DNA of 64,000 nucleotides from Chloroflexota bacterium (GTDB taxonomy: Bacteria > Chloroflexota > Limnocylindria > P2-11E), in NCBI GenBank assembly GCA_016194865.1, contig JACQAT010000007.1:1-64000 (forward strand), given 5' to 3'. The translations under genes were made by a program, and so were the position numbers. Position 1 is the stretch's first letter; each line of letters starts with the position of its first letter. This document shows, one piece after another, positions 25,959 through 34,648 of this stretch. The notes beneath the pieces were generated by a model, which worked only from the letters and a program-made list of their open reading frames with translations, did not search any database and was not told the origin of the DNA.

Positions 25959-26875
25959 TGCGCAGCACCGTCGCGGATATCGAGCTCGACGCGGTCTCGG
26001 ACAACGTCCGCTCGCTGGCGCTCGCCTCACGCGCATCGGTGATCGCCGTCGTGAAGGCGGACGGCTACGGCCACGGCGCCGAGGCGGTCGGCCGCGCGGC
26101 GCTCGACGCCGGCGCGGTCATGCTCGCGGTGTTCACCGTCGAGGAGGGGATCGTGCTCCGGCGCGCCGAGCCCGAGGCGAGCATCCTCGTGCTGGGCGGA
26201 GCCACGGACGACGCCGACCTGACGGCGGCCCTGACCGCGCGCCTCTCGCTCGTCGAGTGGGACGAGCGGCGCGCCGGGCGGATCGCTAGCGCCGCGCGGG
26301 CCCAGCGGACCACGGCGACGCTCCACTTCAAGGTCGACACCGGGCTCACTCGCCTCGGCGCGCGCCTGGAGGACGCGGCGCGCGCCGGCCTTCAGGCCGC
26401 CGCGCATCTGGCCGACAGGGTGCCGCTGCGGCCCGCCCTGACCTGGCGCAGCGTGGTGCGGCGCGTCGCCGACGTGCCGGTCGGGGCCGGCGTCTCGTAC
26501 GGGCACGTGTTCCGCGCGTCGCGCGAGTCGCGCATCGCGACGGTGCCGGTGGGGTACGGCGACGGTCTGCTGCGCAGCGGGTCGGGGCGTCTCTGGGTCC
26601 TCGTCGGCGGCCAGCCGGCGCCGGTCGCCGGACGCATCGCGATGGACCTCGTCATGCTCGACGTCACCGGCCGGGAGACGAAGGAGGGCGACGAGGTCGT
26701 GATCATCGGCGAGCAGCGCGGCGCCCGGCAGACGGCGGAGGACGTCGCCGAGGCGTGCGGCACGGTCTCCTACGAGATCGTCGGAGCCATCCGGCCGCGT
26801 GTGCCCAAGCGCTACCTGCGCGACGGCCGCCTCGTCGCGACGAAGACGCTCGCCGAGGGTTTCCGCTGGTGTTGA
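25958..26875 (+). CDS. alr: Alanine racemase with internal deletion
   Basis: 305 residues, about 65 fewer than the usual 360-375. The PLP lysine region AVVKADGYGHGA and the C-terminal catalytic Tyr in VGAGVSYGHVF are present. After KVDTGLTRLGA the sequence jumps near residue 145 to HLADRVPLRPALTWRS. The middle of the barrel is missing, including the THFA segment, the H-x-ANSA strand and the RPGI/LYG stretch that hold the cofactor phosphate and the Arg facing the pyridine nitrogen. The frame is intact on both sides. The enzyme is probably inactive, unless this is an assembly fault. Confidence 0.88.
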   Translation: MRSTVADIELDAVSDNVRSLALASRASVIAVVKADGYGHGAEAVGRAALDAGAVMLAVFTVEEGIVLRRAEPEASILVLGGATDDADLTAALTARLSLVEWDERRAGRIASAARAQRTTATLHFKVDTGLTRLGARLEDAARAGLQAAAHLADRVPLRPALTWRSVVRRVADVPVGAGVSYGHVFRASRESRIATVPVGYGDGLLRSGSGRLWVLVGGQPAPVAGRIAMDLVMLDVTGRETKEGDEVVIIGEQRGARQTAEDVAEACGTVSYEIVGAIRPRVPKRYLRDGRLVATKTLAEGFRWC

Positions 26876-28800
26876 GGACGCTCGCGCGCGCCGCGGTGCT
26901 GATCGTCTTTCTCGGCGCGTGCGTGCCCGACGGACCACAGAGCGCGACCGCGACGCCGGTCGCGAGCGCCGCCCTGGTCAGTCCGACGCCCGCACCGACG
27001 CGCCACGCCGACGACATGACGGCCGCGCTGCTGCGCAATCCGCTCCCGAACGCGGATCTCTTCGACCTCACTCGGCGCCTGCGCGGCCGCGACGGCACGC
27101 CGGCAACGCTGTTCGAGCCGAGCCGGACGACGCCGCCGGACGAGCGCGTCGGCTCGATCCGCGACTTCTGGATCTACGACTTCGATGGCAAGACGAACCG
27201 CAAGGTCAGCGCGACGCTCAAGGTGATGACCGAGCACGCCAAATGGTGGGTCGCGAGCGACGTCACGACCGATCCGGCGCTGCTGCAGACGACCGCCGAC
27301 CAGTTCGAGAAGATCTACCCGGTCGATCGGCGCATCTACGGCTCCGAATGGACGCCCGGCATCGACGGCGATCCGCGCGTCGCGATCATCCTCGCCCGCA
27401 TCCCGGGCCGGGCCGCGGGCTACTTCAGCTCCGCCGACGAGCTGCCACTGTGGGTGAACGAGTTCTCCGCCGAGAAGGAGATGATCTACATCAACTCGCT
27501 GACCGGCCGCCTCGCGACGCCGGGGCTCTACTCGGTGCTGGCGCACGAGCTCTGCCACATGATCCAGTTCAACCGGCGCGTGCGCTCGGTCGTGTGGTTC
27601 AACGAGGGGCATTCACAGCTCTGCGAGCGCGCGAACGGCTTCACCCAGGGGTTCGAGCAGGTCTTCCTGCGCCAGCCCGACACGCAGCTCAACGACTGGC
27701 CGGAGCTCGACGAGCAATCGGCCCTCCACTACGGCGTGGCCTTCCTGTTCCTCGAGTTCCTCCGGCAGCACGCCGGCGGCGAGGACCTCATCAACGCGTT
27801 CCTCTCGAAGGGGATCGACACGCCGGCGGACCTCGACACGGTGCTCCGCGCGCGTGGCCAGCCTGGCCTCGAGCAGCTCTTCGGCGACTTCGTGGCCGCG
27901 AACGCGCTCATCGGCCACGGCGCGGAGGATCGCTACGCGTACATTGGGAGCGTGAAGCCGACGACCGCGGCCGGGCCCACGACACAGGATCGGCTCGCGG
28001 CCGGCGCGACGCTGCGTGGCTCGGTGCATCAATACGCCGCGCGTTATGTGGAGCTGCCGCGCTCGGCGTTCCACCTTGCCTTCGACGGCGCGCGCGGCAC
28101 CCGCGTCATCCCGACGGACGCGCATTCCGGCAGGGCGTTCTGGTGGTCCGATCGCGCGGATGGACTTGACAGCACGCTCACGCGCGACGTCGACCTGCGC
28201 ACCGCGCGGTCGGCGACGTTGACGTTCTGGACCTGGTTCGAGCTCGAGAAGGATTTCGACTACGGCTACGTCGCGGTCTCGGATGACGGCGGCTCGCACT
28301 GGAAGACGCTCGCGACGCCCGCGACCACCCGCACCGACCCCAACGGGAACAATCTCGGCGACGGCTACACGAACCTCTCGGGCGGCGCGACCGCGAGCTG
28401 GATCCAGCAGAAGGTCGACCTCAGCGCGTATGCGGGAAAGCAGGTCAGGCTGCGCTTCGAGGTGGTGACGGACGGCGCGCTGAACCTCAACGGCATGGCG
28501 ATCGACGACCTCGAGATCCCCGAGGTCGGGTACCGCGACGACGCCGAGCAGGATGGGGACTGGCAGGCGAACGGCTTCATCCGATCCACCAACGTGGTGC
28601 GCCAGCGCTACATCGTGCAGGTGCTGCGCTTCACGAGCGGCAGGCCGACCGTCGAGCGCGTGATCGTCGAGGACGGCGCGCTCGAGCTCGACATCGATGC
28701 CTCAGGCGACCGGCTCGCGCCGGTCCTCGCGGTGACCGGGCTCGCGCCGCGCACGAGCGAGGTCGCGTCGTTCTCCGTGACGTTGAGCGCGAAACGATGA
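26872..28800 (+). CDS. Secreted lipoprotein, metallopeptidase-like (M6/immune-inhibitor-like)
   Basis: 642 residues from TTG 26872, overlapping the alr stop. A signal peptide ends in the lipobox LGAC with Cys17, so it should be membrane-anchored outside the cell. The zinc motif HELCH lies at 225-229, with a further Glu245 in WFNEGHSQ as likely third ligand. The C-terminal third has an immune-inhibitor-A-like beta domain (YGYVAVSDDGGSHWKTL, WIQQKVDLSAYAGKQVRLRF). The substrate is unknown. The stop overlaps the following galU-like ATG. Confidence 0.82.
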   Translation: MRTLARAAVLIVFLGACVPDGPQSATATPVASAALVSPTPAPTRHADDMTAALLRNPLPNADLFDLTRRLRGRDGTPATLFEPSRTTPPDERVGSIRDFWIYDFDGKTNRKVSATLKVMTEHAKWWVASDVTTDPALLQTTADQFEKIYPVDRRIYGSEWTPGIDGDPRVAIILARIPGRAAGYFSSADELPLWVNEFSAEKEMIYINSLTGRLATPGLYSVLAHELCHMIQFNRRVRSVVWFNEGHSQLCERANGFTQGFEQVFLRQPDTQLNDWPELDEQSALHYGVAFLFLEFLRQHAGGEDLINAFLSKGIDTPADLDTVLRARGQPGLEQLFGDFVAANALIGHGAEDRYAYIGSVKPTTAAGPTTQDRLAAGATLRGSVHQYAARYVELPRSAFHLAFDGARGTRVIPTDAHSGRAFWWSDRADGLDSTLTRDVDLRTARSATLTFWTWFELEKDFDYGYVAVSDDGGSHWKTLATPATTRTDPNGNNLGDGYTNLSGGATASWIQQKVDLSAYAGKQVRLRFEVVTDGALNLNGMAIDDLEIPEVGYRDDAEQDGDWQANGFIRSTNVVRQRYIVQVLRFTSGRPTVERVIVEDGALELDIDASGDRLAPVLAVTGLAPRTSEVASFSVTLSAKR

Positions 28801-29690
28801 GCGCGGTCGGCGACGTCCGCACCGCGGTCATCCCCGCCGGCGGCCTCGGCACGCGCTTCCTCCCATTCACCCGCACCCTGCCGAAGGAGCTGCTGCCGCT
28901 CGTGGACACCCCCGTCATCGATCTCGTCGTGAGCGAGTGCGCGGCGGCGGGGATCGAGCGGGTGATCATCGTCGGTGCGCCCGGCAAGGAGGCCCTGCTC
29001 TCGTATTTCCGGCCCAGCGAGCGGGTGCGCGCGCGCCTGGACCTCGAGGGGAGGACGGCCGAGCTGGCCGCGGCCCTGCGGCCGGAGGGGCTCGCCGAGG
29101 TGCTCTGGGTCGTGCAGGAGGAGGCGCGGGGCAACGGGCACGCCGTCCTGGTGGCGAAGGAGGCCGTCGAGAACGTCCCCTTCGCGATGATCTGGGGCGA
29201 CGACGTGCTCGTCGGTCCTGAGCCGGGCGCCAGCCAGCTCGCTCGCGTCCGCGCGGAACGCGGTGGGAGCGTCGCCGGCGCGATGCTCGTCGAGCCGGGC
29301 GAGGTCGGCCGCTACGGGATCCTGGGCGGCACCGCGGTGGACGCACGGACCATCAAGGTCGAGCGGATCGTCGAAAAGCCCGATCCGGCGACCGCGCCCG
29401 GGCGTCTGGCGTCGATCCACGGCTACGTGCTCGACCCCGCCATCTTCCCCGCGCTCGAGGAATGCCCTCCGGGCCGGGGAGGGGAGCTGTGGCTCACCGA
29501 CGCCGTCTCGCTGCTCGCCCGCTCGGCTCCGGTCTGGGGTCTCCAGCTCGAGGGGACCCGCTACGACGCCGGCGCGCGGGAGGGCTACGTCGCGGCGTTC
29601 GTCGACAGCGCCCTGGAGCGCCCCGACACGGGCCCGGCGCTGCGCGCGCACCTCAGGGCGCTGGGGTGGCGCGAGCCGGGCGGACGCTAG
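28797..29690 (+). CDS. galU: UTP-glucose-1-phosphate uridylyltransferase
   Basis: 297 residues. The nucleotidyltransferase signature VIPAGGLGTRFLPFTR and the following TLPKELLPLVDTPVI are typical of GalU; IWGDDVLVGPEPGASQL and the VEKP motif in RIVEKPDP support it. It makes UDP-glucose for glycans and glycolipids. ATG overlaps the stop of the lipoprotein gene. A related nucleotidyltransferase cannot be excluded by sequence alone. Confidence 0.88.
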   Translation: MSAVGDVRTAVIPAGGLGTRFLPFTRTLPKELLPLVDTPVIDLVVSECAAAGIERVIIVGAPGKEALLSYFRPSERVRARLDLEGRTAELAAALRPEGLAEVLWVVQEEARGNGHAVLVAKEAVENVPFAMIWGDDVLVGPEPGASQLARVRAERGGSVAGAMLVEPGEVGRYGILGGTAVDARTIKVERIVEKPDPATAPGRLASIHGYVLDPAIFPALEECPPGRGGELWLTDAVSLLARSAPVWGLQLEGTRYDAGAREGYVAAFVDSALERPDTGPALRAHLRALGWREPGGR

Positions 29691-29857
29691 CAGCCCATCG
29701 CCGCTGCGCCAGGCGGTCCACGGGGTGCTCAGACGGCCTCGCGGAGCTCCTGAGGCCCGTCAGGTAGAATTCTCGCGTTCCCCTTTCGTACAACCGTGGC
29801 ATCGCCATACCCCGGACGGGGGACGCCGAGATGGGGAAACGGGTCGGGAGGTAGCGG
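29691..29857 (+). promoter_or_regulatory. Structured leader before the Rpf-like gene, with TAGAAT box
   Basis: Non-coding gap of about 165 nt. A TAGAAT (-10-like, about 29763) follows CCCGTCAGG; no good -35 is seen. Downstream are the hairpin CCCC-GGAC-GGGG, then GGGACGCC and GGGAGGTAGCGG. The pattern GGCA..CC, stem, GGGACGC and AGGTAGC loosely recalls a GEMM (cyclic dinucleotide) riboswitch, but the conserved AAAGC is not matched. Rpf- and YabE-like genes are often under cyclic-di-AMP riboswitches, which makes the leader worth folding. Only the hairpin is certain. Confidence 0.3.
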
Positions 29858-30916
29858 ATCACGGAGCCTCGAACGGTCGCGCGCGTACTTCACTACAGCG
29901 CGCTCGTCCTGATCACCCTGGTCGCGTCCGCCGCCGCATGGGGCTTCGCGACCCCGGTCGACGCGCGCGCCGCCGCCGCCTCGCGCACGGCCCCGCGCGA
30001 GGCGCCGCTCGCCCGGGCGCGGGTCGTCCAGGACGCCCCGCAGGGGAGCGTGAACATCGAGATCGACGGCATCCGGACAAGAACGGCGGTCGTCCCAGGG
30101 CAGACCGTCGCCGACATCCTCGGTGCAGTGGGCCTGCACCTCGAGCCCTCGGACCTGGTCTCGCTCCCCCTGGATGCCCAGGTGGTGCCCGGTCAGTACA
30201 TCGTGGTCGATCGGGGCCTCCCGTTCACGCTGATCGACGGCGGCACGACGCGAGCGGTCCGCAGCCGGGGCCGGACCGCCGGCGAGCTGGTCGCGAGCCT
30301 CGGGCTCGTGCTCGGCCCACTCGACCGGGTCGAGCCGGCCCTTGACACCGCCGTGAGCTCCGACGCCACCGTACGGATCCGGCGCGTCGCCGACCGGCAG
30401 GAGACCGCGTTCAGCGCGGTCCCACATGCGGTCCGTTACCTCGAGGACCCTTCGCTCCTGCAGGGGATCGAGCTCGTCGAAACGCCCGGTGCGAAAGGGG
30501 AGGTCCAGCGGACCTACGCCGTGCGTTACATCGACGGCGTCGAGGCGGCTCGCGAGCTGGTCGCGGAGTCGTGGACGCAGGCGCCGGTGGCCGAGATCCG
30601 GATCGCCGGTACGCGTGCCCGGCCCGCCCCCGCCGCCCCCGCCGAGATCGAGACCATCATCCGCGCGGCCGCCACGACCTGGGGCGCCGACCCCGACCAG
30701 CTCCTGCGGATCGCCTGGTGCGAGAGCCGCTTCAACCCGGGCGCGTACAACGCGTCGGGCGCATCCGGCCTGTTCCAGTTCATGCCCGCGACCTTCGCGC
30801 GTCACGCGCCGCGGGCGGGCTTCAGTGCCGCGAGCATCTGGGATCCCGAGGCGAGCGCCAACACCGCGGCGATGCTGTTCGCCTCCGGTCAATCGAGGCT
30901 CTGGGCCTGCAGATAA
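29858..30916 (+). CDS. Secreted Rpf/YabE-like wall hydrolase (DUF348-G5-transglycosylase)
   Basis: About 352 residues if started at ATC 29858. A signal peptide (LHYSALVLITLVASAAAWGF) is followed by two DUF348 repeats (about 65-175), a G5 domain (about 176-250) and a lysozyme-like domain with the catalytic Glu in IAWCESRFNPGAYN and SGLFQFMPATF. It probably cleaves peptidoglycan glycan strands at the surface. The only standard in-frame start after the last stop is GTG 30050, which would remove the signal peptide. An upstream in-frame ATG (29831) is cut off by TAG 29852-29854. The neighbours rsmA-ispE match the yabE-ksgA-ispE order of Gram-positives. Confidence 0.83.
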   Translation: MTEPRTVARVLHYSALVLITLVASAAAWGFATPVDARAAAASRTAPREAPLARARVVQDAPQGSVNIEIDGIRTRTAVVPGQTVADILGAVGLHLEPSDLVSLPLDAQVVPGQYIVVDRGLPFTLIDGGTTRAVRSRGRTAGELVASLGLVLGPLDRVEPALDTAVSSDATVRIRRVADRQETAFSAVPHAVRYLEDPSLLQGIELVETPGAKGEVQRTYAVRYIDGVEAARELVAESWTQAPVAEIRIAGTRARPAPAAPAEIETIIRAAATTWGADPDQLLRIAWCESRFNPGAYNASGASGLFQFMPATFARHAPRAGFSAASIWDPEASANTAAMLFASGQSRLWACR

Positions 30917-30941
30917 GGGGAGCCACGCTAGCGTTCCGGCG

Positions 30942-31793
30942 ATGAGCCTCTCCGATCCACGCGAGCTCGGCGCCGCCCTCTCGCGGCACGGGGTCCGCGC
31001 GCGCAGGTCGCTCGGGCAGCGCTTCCTCGTGGACAAGAGCGCGCTGAGCGCGATCGTCGAGGCGGCCGAGCTCTCGCCGAGCGATCACGTGCTCGAGATC
31101 GGGCCCGGTCCCGGCGTCCTGACCCGCGAGCTCAGCGAGCGCGCAGCGTCGGTGACCGCGGTCGAGGTGGACGAGCGCATGGTCGCGGTGCTACGCGACA
31201 CGCTCGGTGCCGCGACCAACGTCACGGTGGTGCGCGCGGACGCGCTCTCGATCGACCTCCACGGCGTGGCAGCGCATCCGCTGACGCGGATCGTCGCGAA
31301 CCTGCCGTATCAGATCACCTCACCGCTCTTGATCAGCTTCCTGTCCGATGACCGCCGGCCGCCGCTGATCGTCGTGCTCGTCCAGGAGGAGGTCGCGAAG
31401 CGCATCGTCGCTGGCGCGCGGAGCGGCGGCGAGCGGGGCTATCTCTCCATCTTCGTGCAGAGCTACGCGACCCCGCGGATCGTCCGACGCGTCCCCGCCC
31501 GCGCGTTCCGGCCGGCCCCGCGCGTGAATTCGGCGATCGTCGCGCTGCGCACGCATCCGGTGCCCGCGTTCGCCCCGCTCGCGGGCGGGCCGTTCCTGCG
31601 GCTCGTCAGCGACGCGTTCCGCCATCGTCGCAAGCAGCTGCGCTCCGCGCTCGGTCACGAGGCCGGGATCGAACGCGAGCGCGCCGAGGACGCGCTCCGC
31701 GCCGCGGGCATCGCGCCGACGCGGCGGCCCGAGGAGCTCGCCCTGCCCGAATGGGTCGCGCTCGCCCACGCGCTCGGCATCCCGTCGACGTGA
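30942..31793 (+). CDS. rsmA: 16S rRNA (adenine1518/1519-N6)-dimethyltransferase
   Basis: 283 residues from ATG 30942. SAM motif I LEIGPGPGVLTREL, the acidic AVEVDERM, and the catalytic NLPYQITSPLL are intact, with SLGQRFLVD at the N-terminus. It dimethylates two adenines near the 3' end of 16S rRNA late in 30S assembly. The stop overlaps the ispE GTG. Confidence 0.96.
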   Translation: MSLSDPRELGAALSRHGVRARRSLGQRFLVDKSALSAIVEAAELSPSDHVLEIGPGPGVLTRELSERAASVTAVEVDERMVAVLRDTLGAATNVTVVRADALSIDLHGVAAHPLTRIVANLPYQITSPLLISFLSDDRRPPLIVVLVQEEVAKRIVAGARSGGERGYLSIFVQSYATPRIVRRVPARAFRPAPRVNSAIVALRTHPVPAFAPLAGGPFLRLVSDAFRHRRKQLRSALGHEAGIERERAEDALRAAGIAPTRRPEELALPEWVALAHALGIPST

Positions 31794-32641
31794 GCCGCTC
31801 GGTCAGGCTGCTCGCGCGCGCGAAGCTCAACCTGACGCTCGAGGTCCTGGGGAAGCGAAGCGACGGCTATCACGAGCTGCGCAGCGTGTTCGCGCTCATC
31901 GACGATCTCGCCGACGACGTGCGGGTCGCCGGCTCGCGCGAGCTTCGCGTCGTCATCCATCCGGATGTGGGTGCGGTCCCGGGCGACGACCTCTGCTCGC
32001 GCGCGGTACGCATCCTCGCGGCACTGCATGGCCGTGAGCCGCGCGCGAGCGTCCGCGTACGCAAGCGCATCCCCGTCGCCGCGGGCCTCGGCGGCGGTTC
32101 GAGCGACGCCGCCGCGGCGGTGCGCGGCCTCAGCGAGCTCTGGGGCGTCGGCGTCAGCGAGGCTGTCGCGGAGGGGCTCGGCTCGGACGTGCCGTTCTTC
32201 GCGAGCGGGCATTCGCTCGCGTCGATCGAGGGCAGGGGAGAGCTCGTGCGTGCGCTTCCGCCGCGGGAGCTGTGGGTCGCGCTCGTCCGGCCGAAGGTGC
32301 GCCTCGCGACGAAGGAAGTCTTTGGGGCGCTCAGCCCAGAGGAGTGGAGCGATGGCAGCGCATCGGCGCGCGTCGCGAGCGCGCTCGCGGACGATGCCGA
32401 TCCCGACGCGCTGCGCGGTCTCCTGCGCAACGATCTGCTGGCCGCCGCGTCGCGCGTGTGCCCCCAGATCACGTCGGACATCACGGCGGCGCGGGCGGCA
32501 GGGATCGCGCTGTCGCTCTCCGGAAGCGGGCCGTCGCTGTTCGCGCTCGCCGACGATCGCGCGCACGCGATCCGGCTCGCGCGCCGGCTGAGGCGCGCGA
32601 GCCTGGCCGCGAGGCCGCACCGTATCGGGATCGTCACATGA
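31790..32641 (+). CDS. ispE: 4-diphosphocytidyl-2-C-methyl-D-erythritol kinase
   Basis: 283 residues from GTG 31790 (GTGA overlap with rsmA). ARAKLNLTLEVLGKRSDGYHEL and the GHMP ATP loop PVAAGLGGGSSDAAAA are diagnostic, with LSGSGPSLFAL near the end. It is the fourth step of the MEP isoprenoid pathway, which feeds the prenyl synthase encoded at 36869-37933. Confidence 0.96.
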   Translation: MSRSVRLLARAKLNLTLEVLGKRSDGYHELRSVFALIDDLADDVRVAGSRELRVVIHPDVGAVPGDDLCSRAVRILAALHGREPRASVRVRKRIPVAAGLGGGSSDAAAAVRGLSELWGVGVSEAVAEGLGSDVPFFASGHSLASIEGRGELVRALPPRELWVALVRPKVRLATKEVFGALSPEEWSDGSASARVASALADDADPDALRGLLRNDLLAAASRVCPQITSDITAARAAGIALSLSGSGPSLFALADDRAHAIRLARRLRRASLAARPHRIGIVT

Positions 32642-32698
32642 GCAACGGGCGAGCGAGCGCTGCGTTCTTACGCTTGAGTGATGGACCCCAAGGGAGAC

Positions 32699-33028
32699 AT
32701 GACCGTCCGGCAGGCCGGTCAAAAGGGCGGCAAGAAGACCGCGAACAAGCACGGCCCGGAGTTCTACCGGACCATCGGCAAGCGCGGTGGGCAGGCTCGG
32801 AAGGGCCAGCTCGGGCCGGGCGGCTACTCCGATCTCGGCCGCAAGGGCGGCGAGGCGCGAAAGAGCCAGCTCGGACCCTTGGGCTACGCCGATCTCGGCC
32901 GCAAGGGCGGCGAGGCGCGGAAGAGCCAGCTGGGAAGCGCGGGGTACGCGCTGCTCGGACGCAAGGGCGGCCGCCGCGTCGCGGAGCTGATCCGGCGCGG
33001 CAAGGGACGCGAGCCCGGAGCCGCGTAG
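32699..33028 (+). CDS. KGG-repeat general stress protein (GsiB/Em-like)
   Basis: 109 residues from ATG 32699 behind AAGGGAG; an ATG at 32681 is possible. The protein is built from 20-residue units such as [20 protein letters not shown], three of them nearly perfect. It is very hydrophilic, Gly/Lys-rich and without hydrophobic segments, like LEA-5/Em and B. subtilis GsiB proteins linked to desiccation and general stress. The underlying DNA shows 60-bp tandem repeats, so copy number may vary between strains. Confidence 0.85.
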   Translation: MTVRQAGQKGGKKTANKHGPEFYRTIGKRGGQARKGQLGPGGYSDLGRKGGEARKSQLGPLGYADLGRKGGEARKSQLGSAGYALLGRKGGRRVAELIRRGKGREPGAA

Positions 33029-33052
33029 CCCGGCGGATAGGCTACGTCCTAT

Positions 33053-33123
33053 TGGGGCGTGGCCAAGCGGTAAGGCAGCGGACTTTGGATCCGCTATCCC
33101 AGGTTCGAATCCTGGCGCCCCAA
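33053..33123 (+). tRNA. tRNA-Gln (anticodon TTG)
   Basis: A 71-nt cloverleaf: acceptor TGGGGCG/CGCCCCA, D stem GCC/GGC, anticodon stem GCGGA/TCCGC with loop CTTTGGA, T arm CCAGG-TTCGAAT-CCTGG, and discriminator A. Anticodon TTG reads glutamine. The 3' CCA is not encoded (CCG follows). Confidence 0.95.
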
Positions 33124-33128
33124 CCGTG

Positions 33129-33284
33129 ATGGCGACACCGGTCACCGTTGGCCTGCTGCACCCCGGCGAGATGGGCTCGGCCATCGGCAATGCCGCGCGC
33201 CTCGTGGACGGCATCATCATCGGCGGTCCTCCATGGAAGCCGGGCGAGGCGCGCGAGCTCACGGCGGCGGGGAAGTCGCGATGA
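33129..33284 (+). pseudogene. Remnant of an NAD-binding dehydrogenase (6PGDH-like)
   Basis: A 51-codon ORF. Its first half, VGLLHPGEMGSAIGNAAR, is the dinucleotide-binding start of 6-phosphogluconate-dehydrogenase-like proteins. Its second half, LVDGIIIGGPPWKPG, matches a segment normally about 100 residues later in that family; everything between and after is gone. The stop overlaps the glmU ATG (ATGA), so the stub could still serve translational coupling. The family assignment rests on these two motifs. Confidence 0.6.
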
Positions 33285-34642
33285 GCGGGAGCGGCGCGAC
33301 GGTCGCACTCGTGCTCGCCGCGGGCCTCGGGACCCGCATGCGTTCGAAGACCCCGAAGGTGCTGCACCCGATCGCGGGCAAGCCGCTCCTCGCGCACGTG
33401 CTCGACACCTGCGCGGCGGTCGGCGCGCGGGCGGTGCTCGTGCTCTCGAAGGAGAGCGAGCCCGACCGCGCGCTCGCCAACGGCGCGACGGTCGTGCTGC
33501 AGGAGCCTCCGCGCGGCACCGGCGACGCCGTCCAGGTCGCGCTGCGCGCCGTGACCGAGCAGGCCGGTACCGCGTTCGTCCTGTACGGTGACACCGCGCT
33601 GGTGCGGCCGGAGACGCTCACGCGCATGAGGGCGCTGCTCACCGAGCGGGGCGCGGTGATGGCGCTCATGACGGCGGACGGCGGCAGCGACAACGCCTAC
33701 GGCCGTGTGGTGCGCGGCCCGCAGGGGGACGTCGAGCGCATCGTCGAAGCGCGCTTCGCGTCGGCCGACGAGCTGCGCATCCCCGAAGCGAATCTCGGCG
33801 CGTACGCGATCGACCTCGCGTGGCTGCGGTCGGCGGCCGCAGAGCTCACGATGAACGAGACGGGCGAGGTGTTCCTCACGGATCTCGTCGCCATCGCCAG
33901 ACGCCGCGGCGACACCGTGGCTGCCCACAGGCTGGGCGACGCGGACGAGGGCCACGGCGTGAACACGCGCGTCGAGCTCGCCCACGCCGACGCGGTGCTC
34001 AAGCGGCGGATCCGCGAGCGTCACATGCTGAACGGCGTCACGTTCGTCGATCCCGAGTCATCGAGCGTCGATGCGGGCGTCGAGATCGGACCGGACGCGC
34101 TCATCCTGCGCGGCTCGATCCTCGAGGGGACGACCGTCGTCGGATCGGGCACGCGGATCGGGCCGTATTCGATCGTCCGCGACACGAAGATCGGCGCGGG
34201 CTGCGTCGTCGAGGCGTCGGTCCTCGAGGGCGCGACGCTCGAAGACGAGGTCCGCATCGGCCCGTTCTCGCACCTGCGTCCTGGCGCCTACCTCGAGCGC
34301 GGCGTGGAGCTCGGCAACTTCGGCGAGGTGAAGAACGCGCGGCTGCGCACCAAGACGAAGATGCACCACTTCAGCTACGTGGGCGACGCGGACATCGGCG
34401 AGCGCGTGAACATCGGCGCGGGCACGATCACCCTCAATTACGACGGCGTCGCGAAGCACCGGACCACCGTCGGTAACGACGCGTTCATCGGCTCCGATAC
34501 CCTTCTGCGTGCCCCCGTCACGATCGGCGAAGGCGCGGCCACCGGCGCGGGAGCGGTCGTCACGAAGGATGTCCCGCCGGGCATGCTCGCGGTCGGGATG
34601 CCCGCCCGCTCCATCAAGAAGCGCACGCCGCCGAAGAAGTAG
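33281..34642 (+). CDS. glmU: Bifunctional UDP-GlcNAc pyrophosphorylase/GlcN-1-P acetyltransferase
   Basis: 453 residues from ATG 33281. The N-terminal uridyltransferase has LAAGLGTRMRSKTPKVLHPIAGKPLL and LYGDTALV. The C-terminal left-handed beta helix shows hexapeptide repeats and MHHFSYVGDADIGERVNIGAGTITLNYDG with the acetyltransferase His region. It completes the GlmS-GlmM-GlmU route, the other genes being at 21400-24572. Confidence 0.97.
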   Translation: MSGSGATVALVLAAGLGTRMRSKTPKVLHPIAGKPLLAHVLDTCAAVGARAVLVLSKESEPDRALANGATVVLQEPPRGTGDAVQVALRAVTEQAGTAFVLYGDTALVRPETLTRMRALLTERGAVMALMTADGGSDNAYGRVVRGPQGDVERIVEARFASADELRIPEANLGAYAIDLAWLRSAAAELTMNETGEVFLTDLVAIARRRGDTVAAHRLGDADEGHGVNTRVELAHADAVLKRRIRERHMLNGVTFVDPESSSVDAGVEIGPDALILRGSILEGTTVVGSGTRIGPYSIVRDTKIGAGCVVEASVLEGATLEDEVRIGPFSHLRPGAYLERGVELGNFGEVKNARLRTKTKMHHFSYVGDADIGERVNIGAGTITLNYDGVAKHRTTVGNDAFIGSDTLLRAPVTIGEGAATGAGAVVTKDVPPGMLAVGMPARSIKKRTPPKK

Positions 34643-34648
34643 CGAGGA

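Noticed and set aside
31655-34024. Very long open frame on the minus strand (about 790 codons) across ispE, the stress gene, tRNA-Gln and glmU
   Set aside because: It lies antisense to clearly coding genes and a tRNA, has Arg/Ala/Asp-rich composition typical of GC-rich antisense frames, and contains no recognisable domain.
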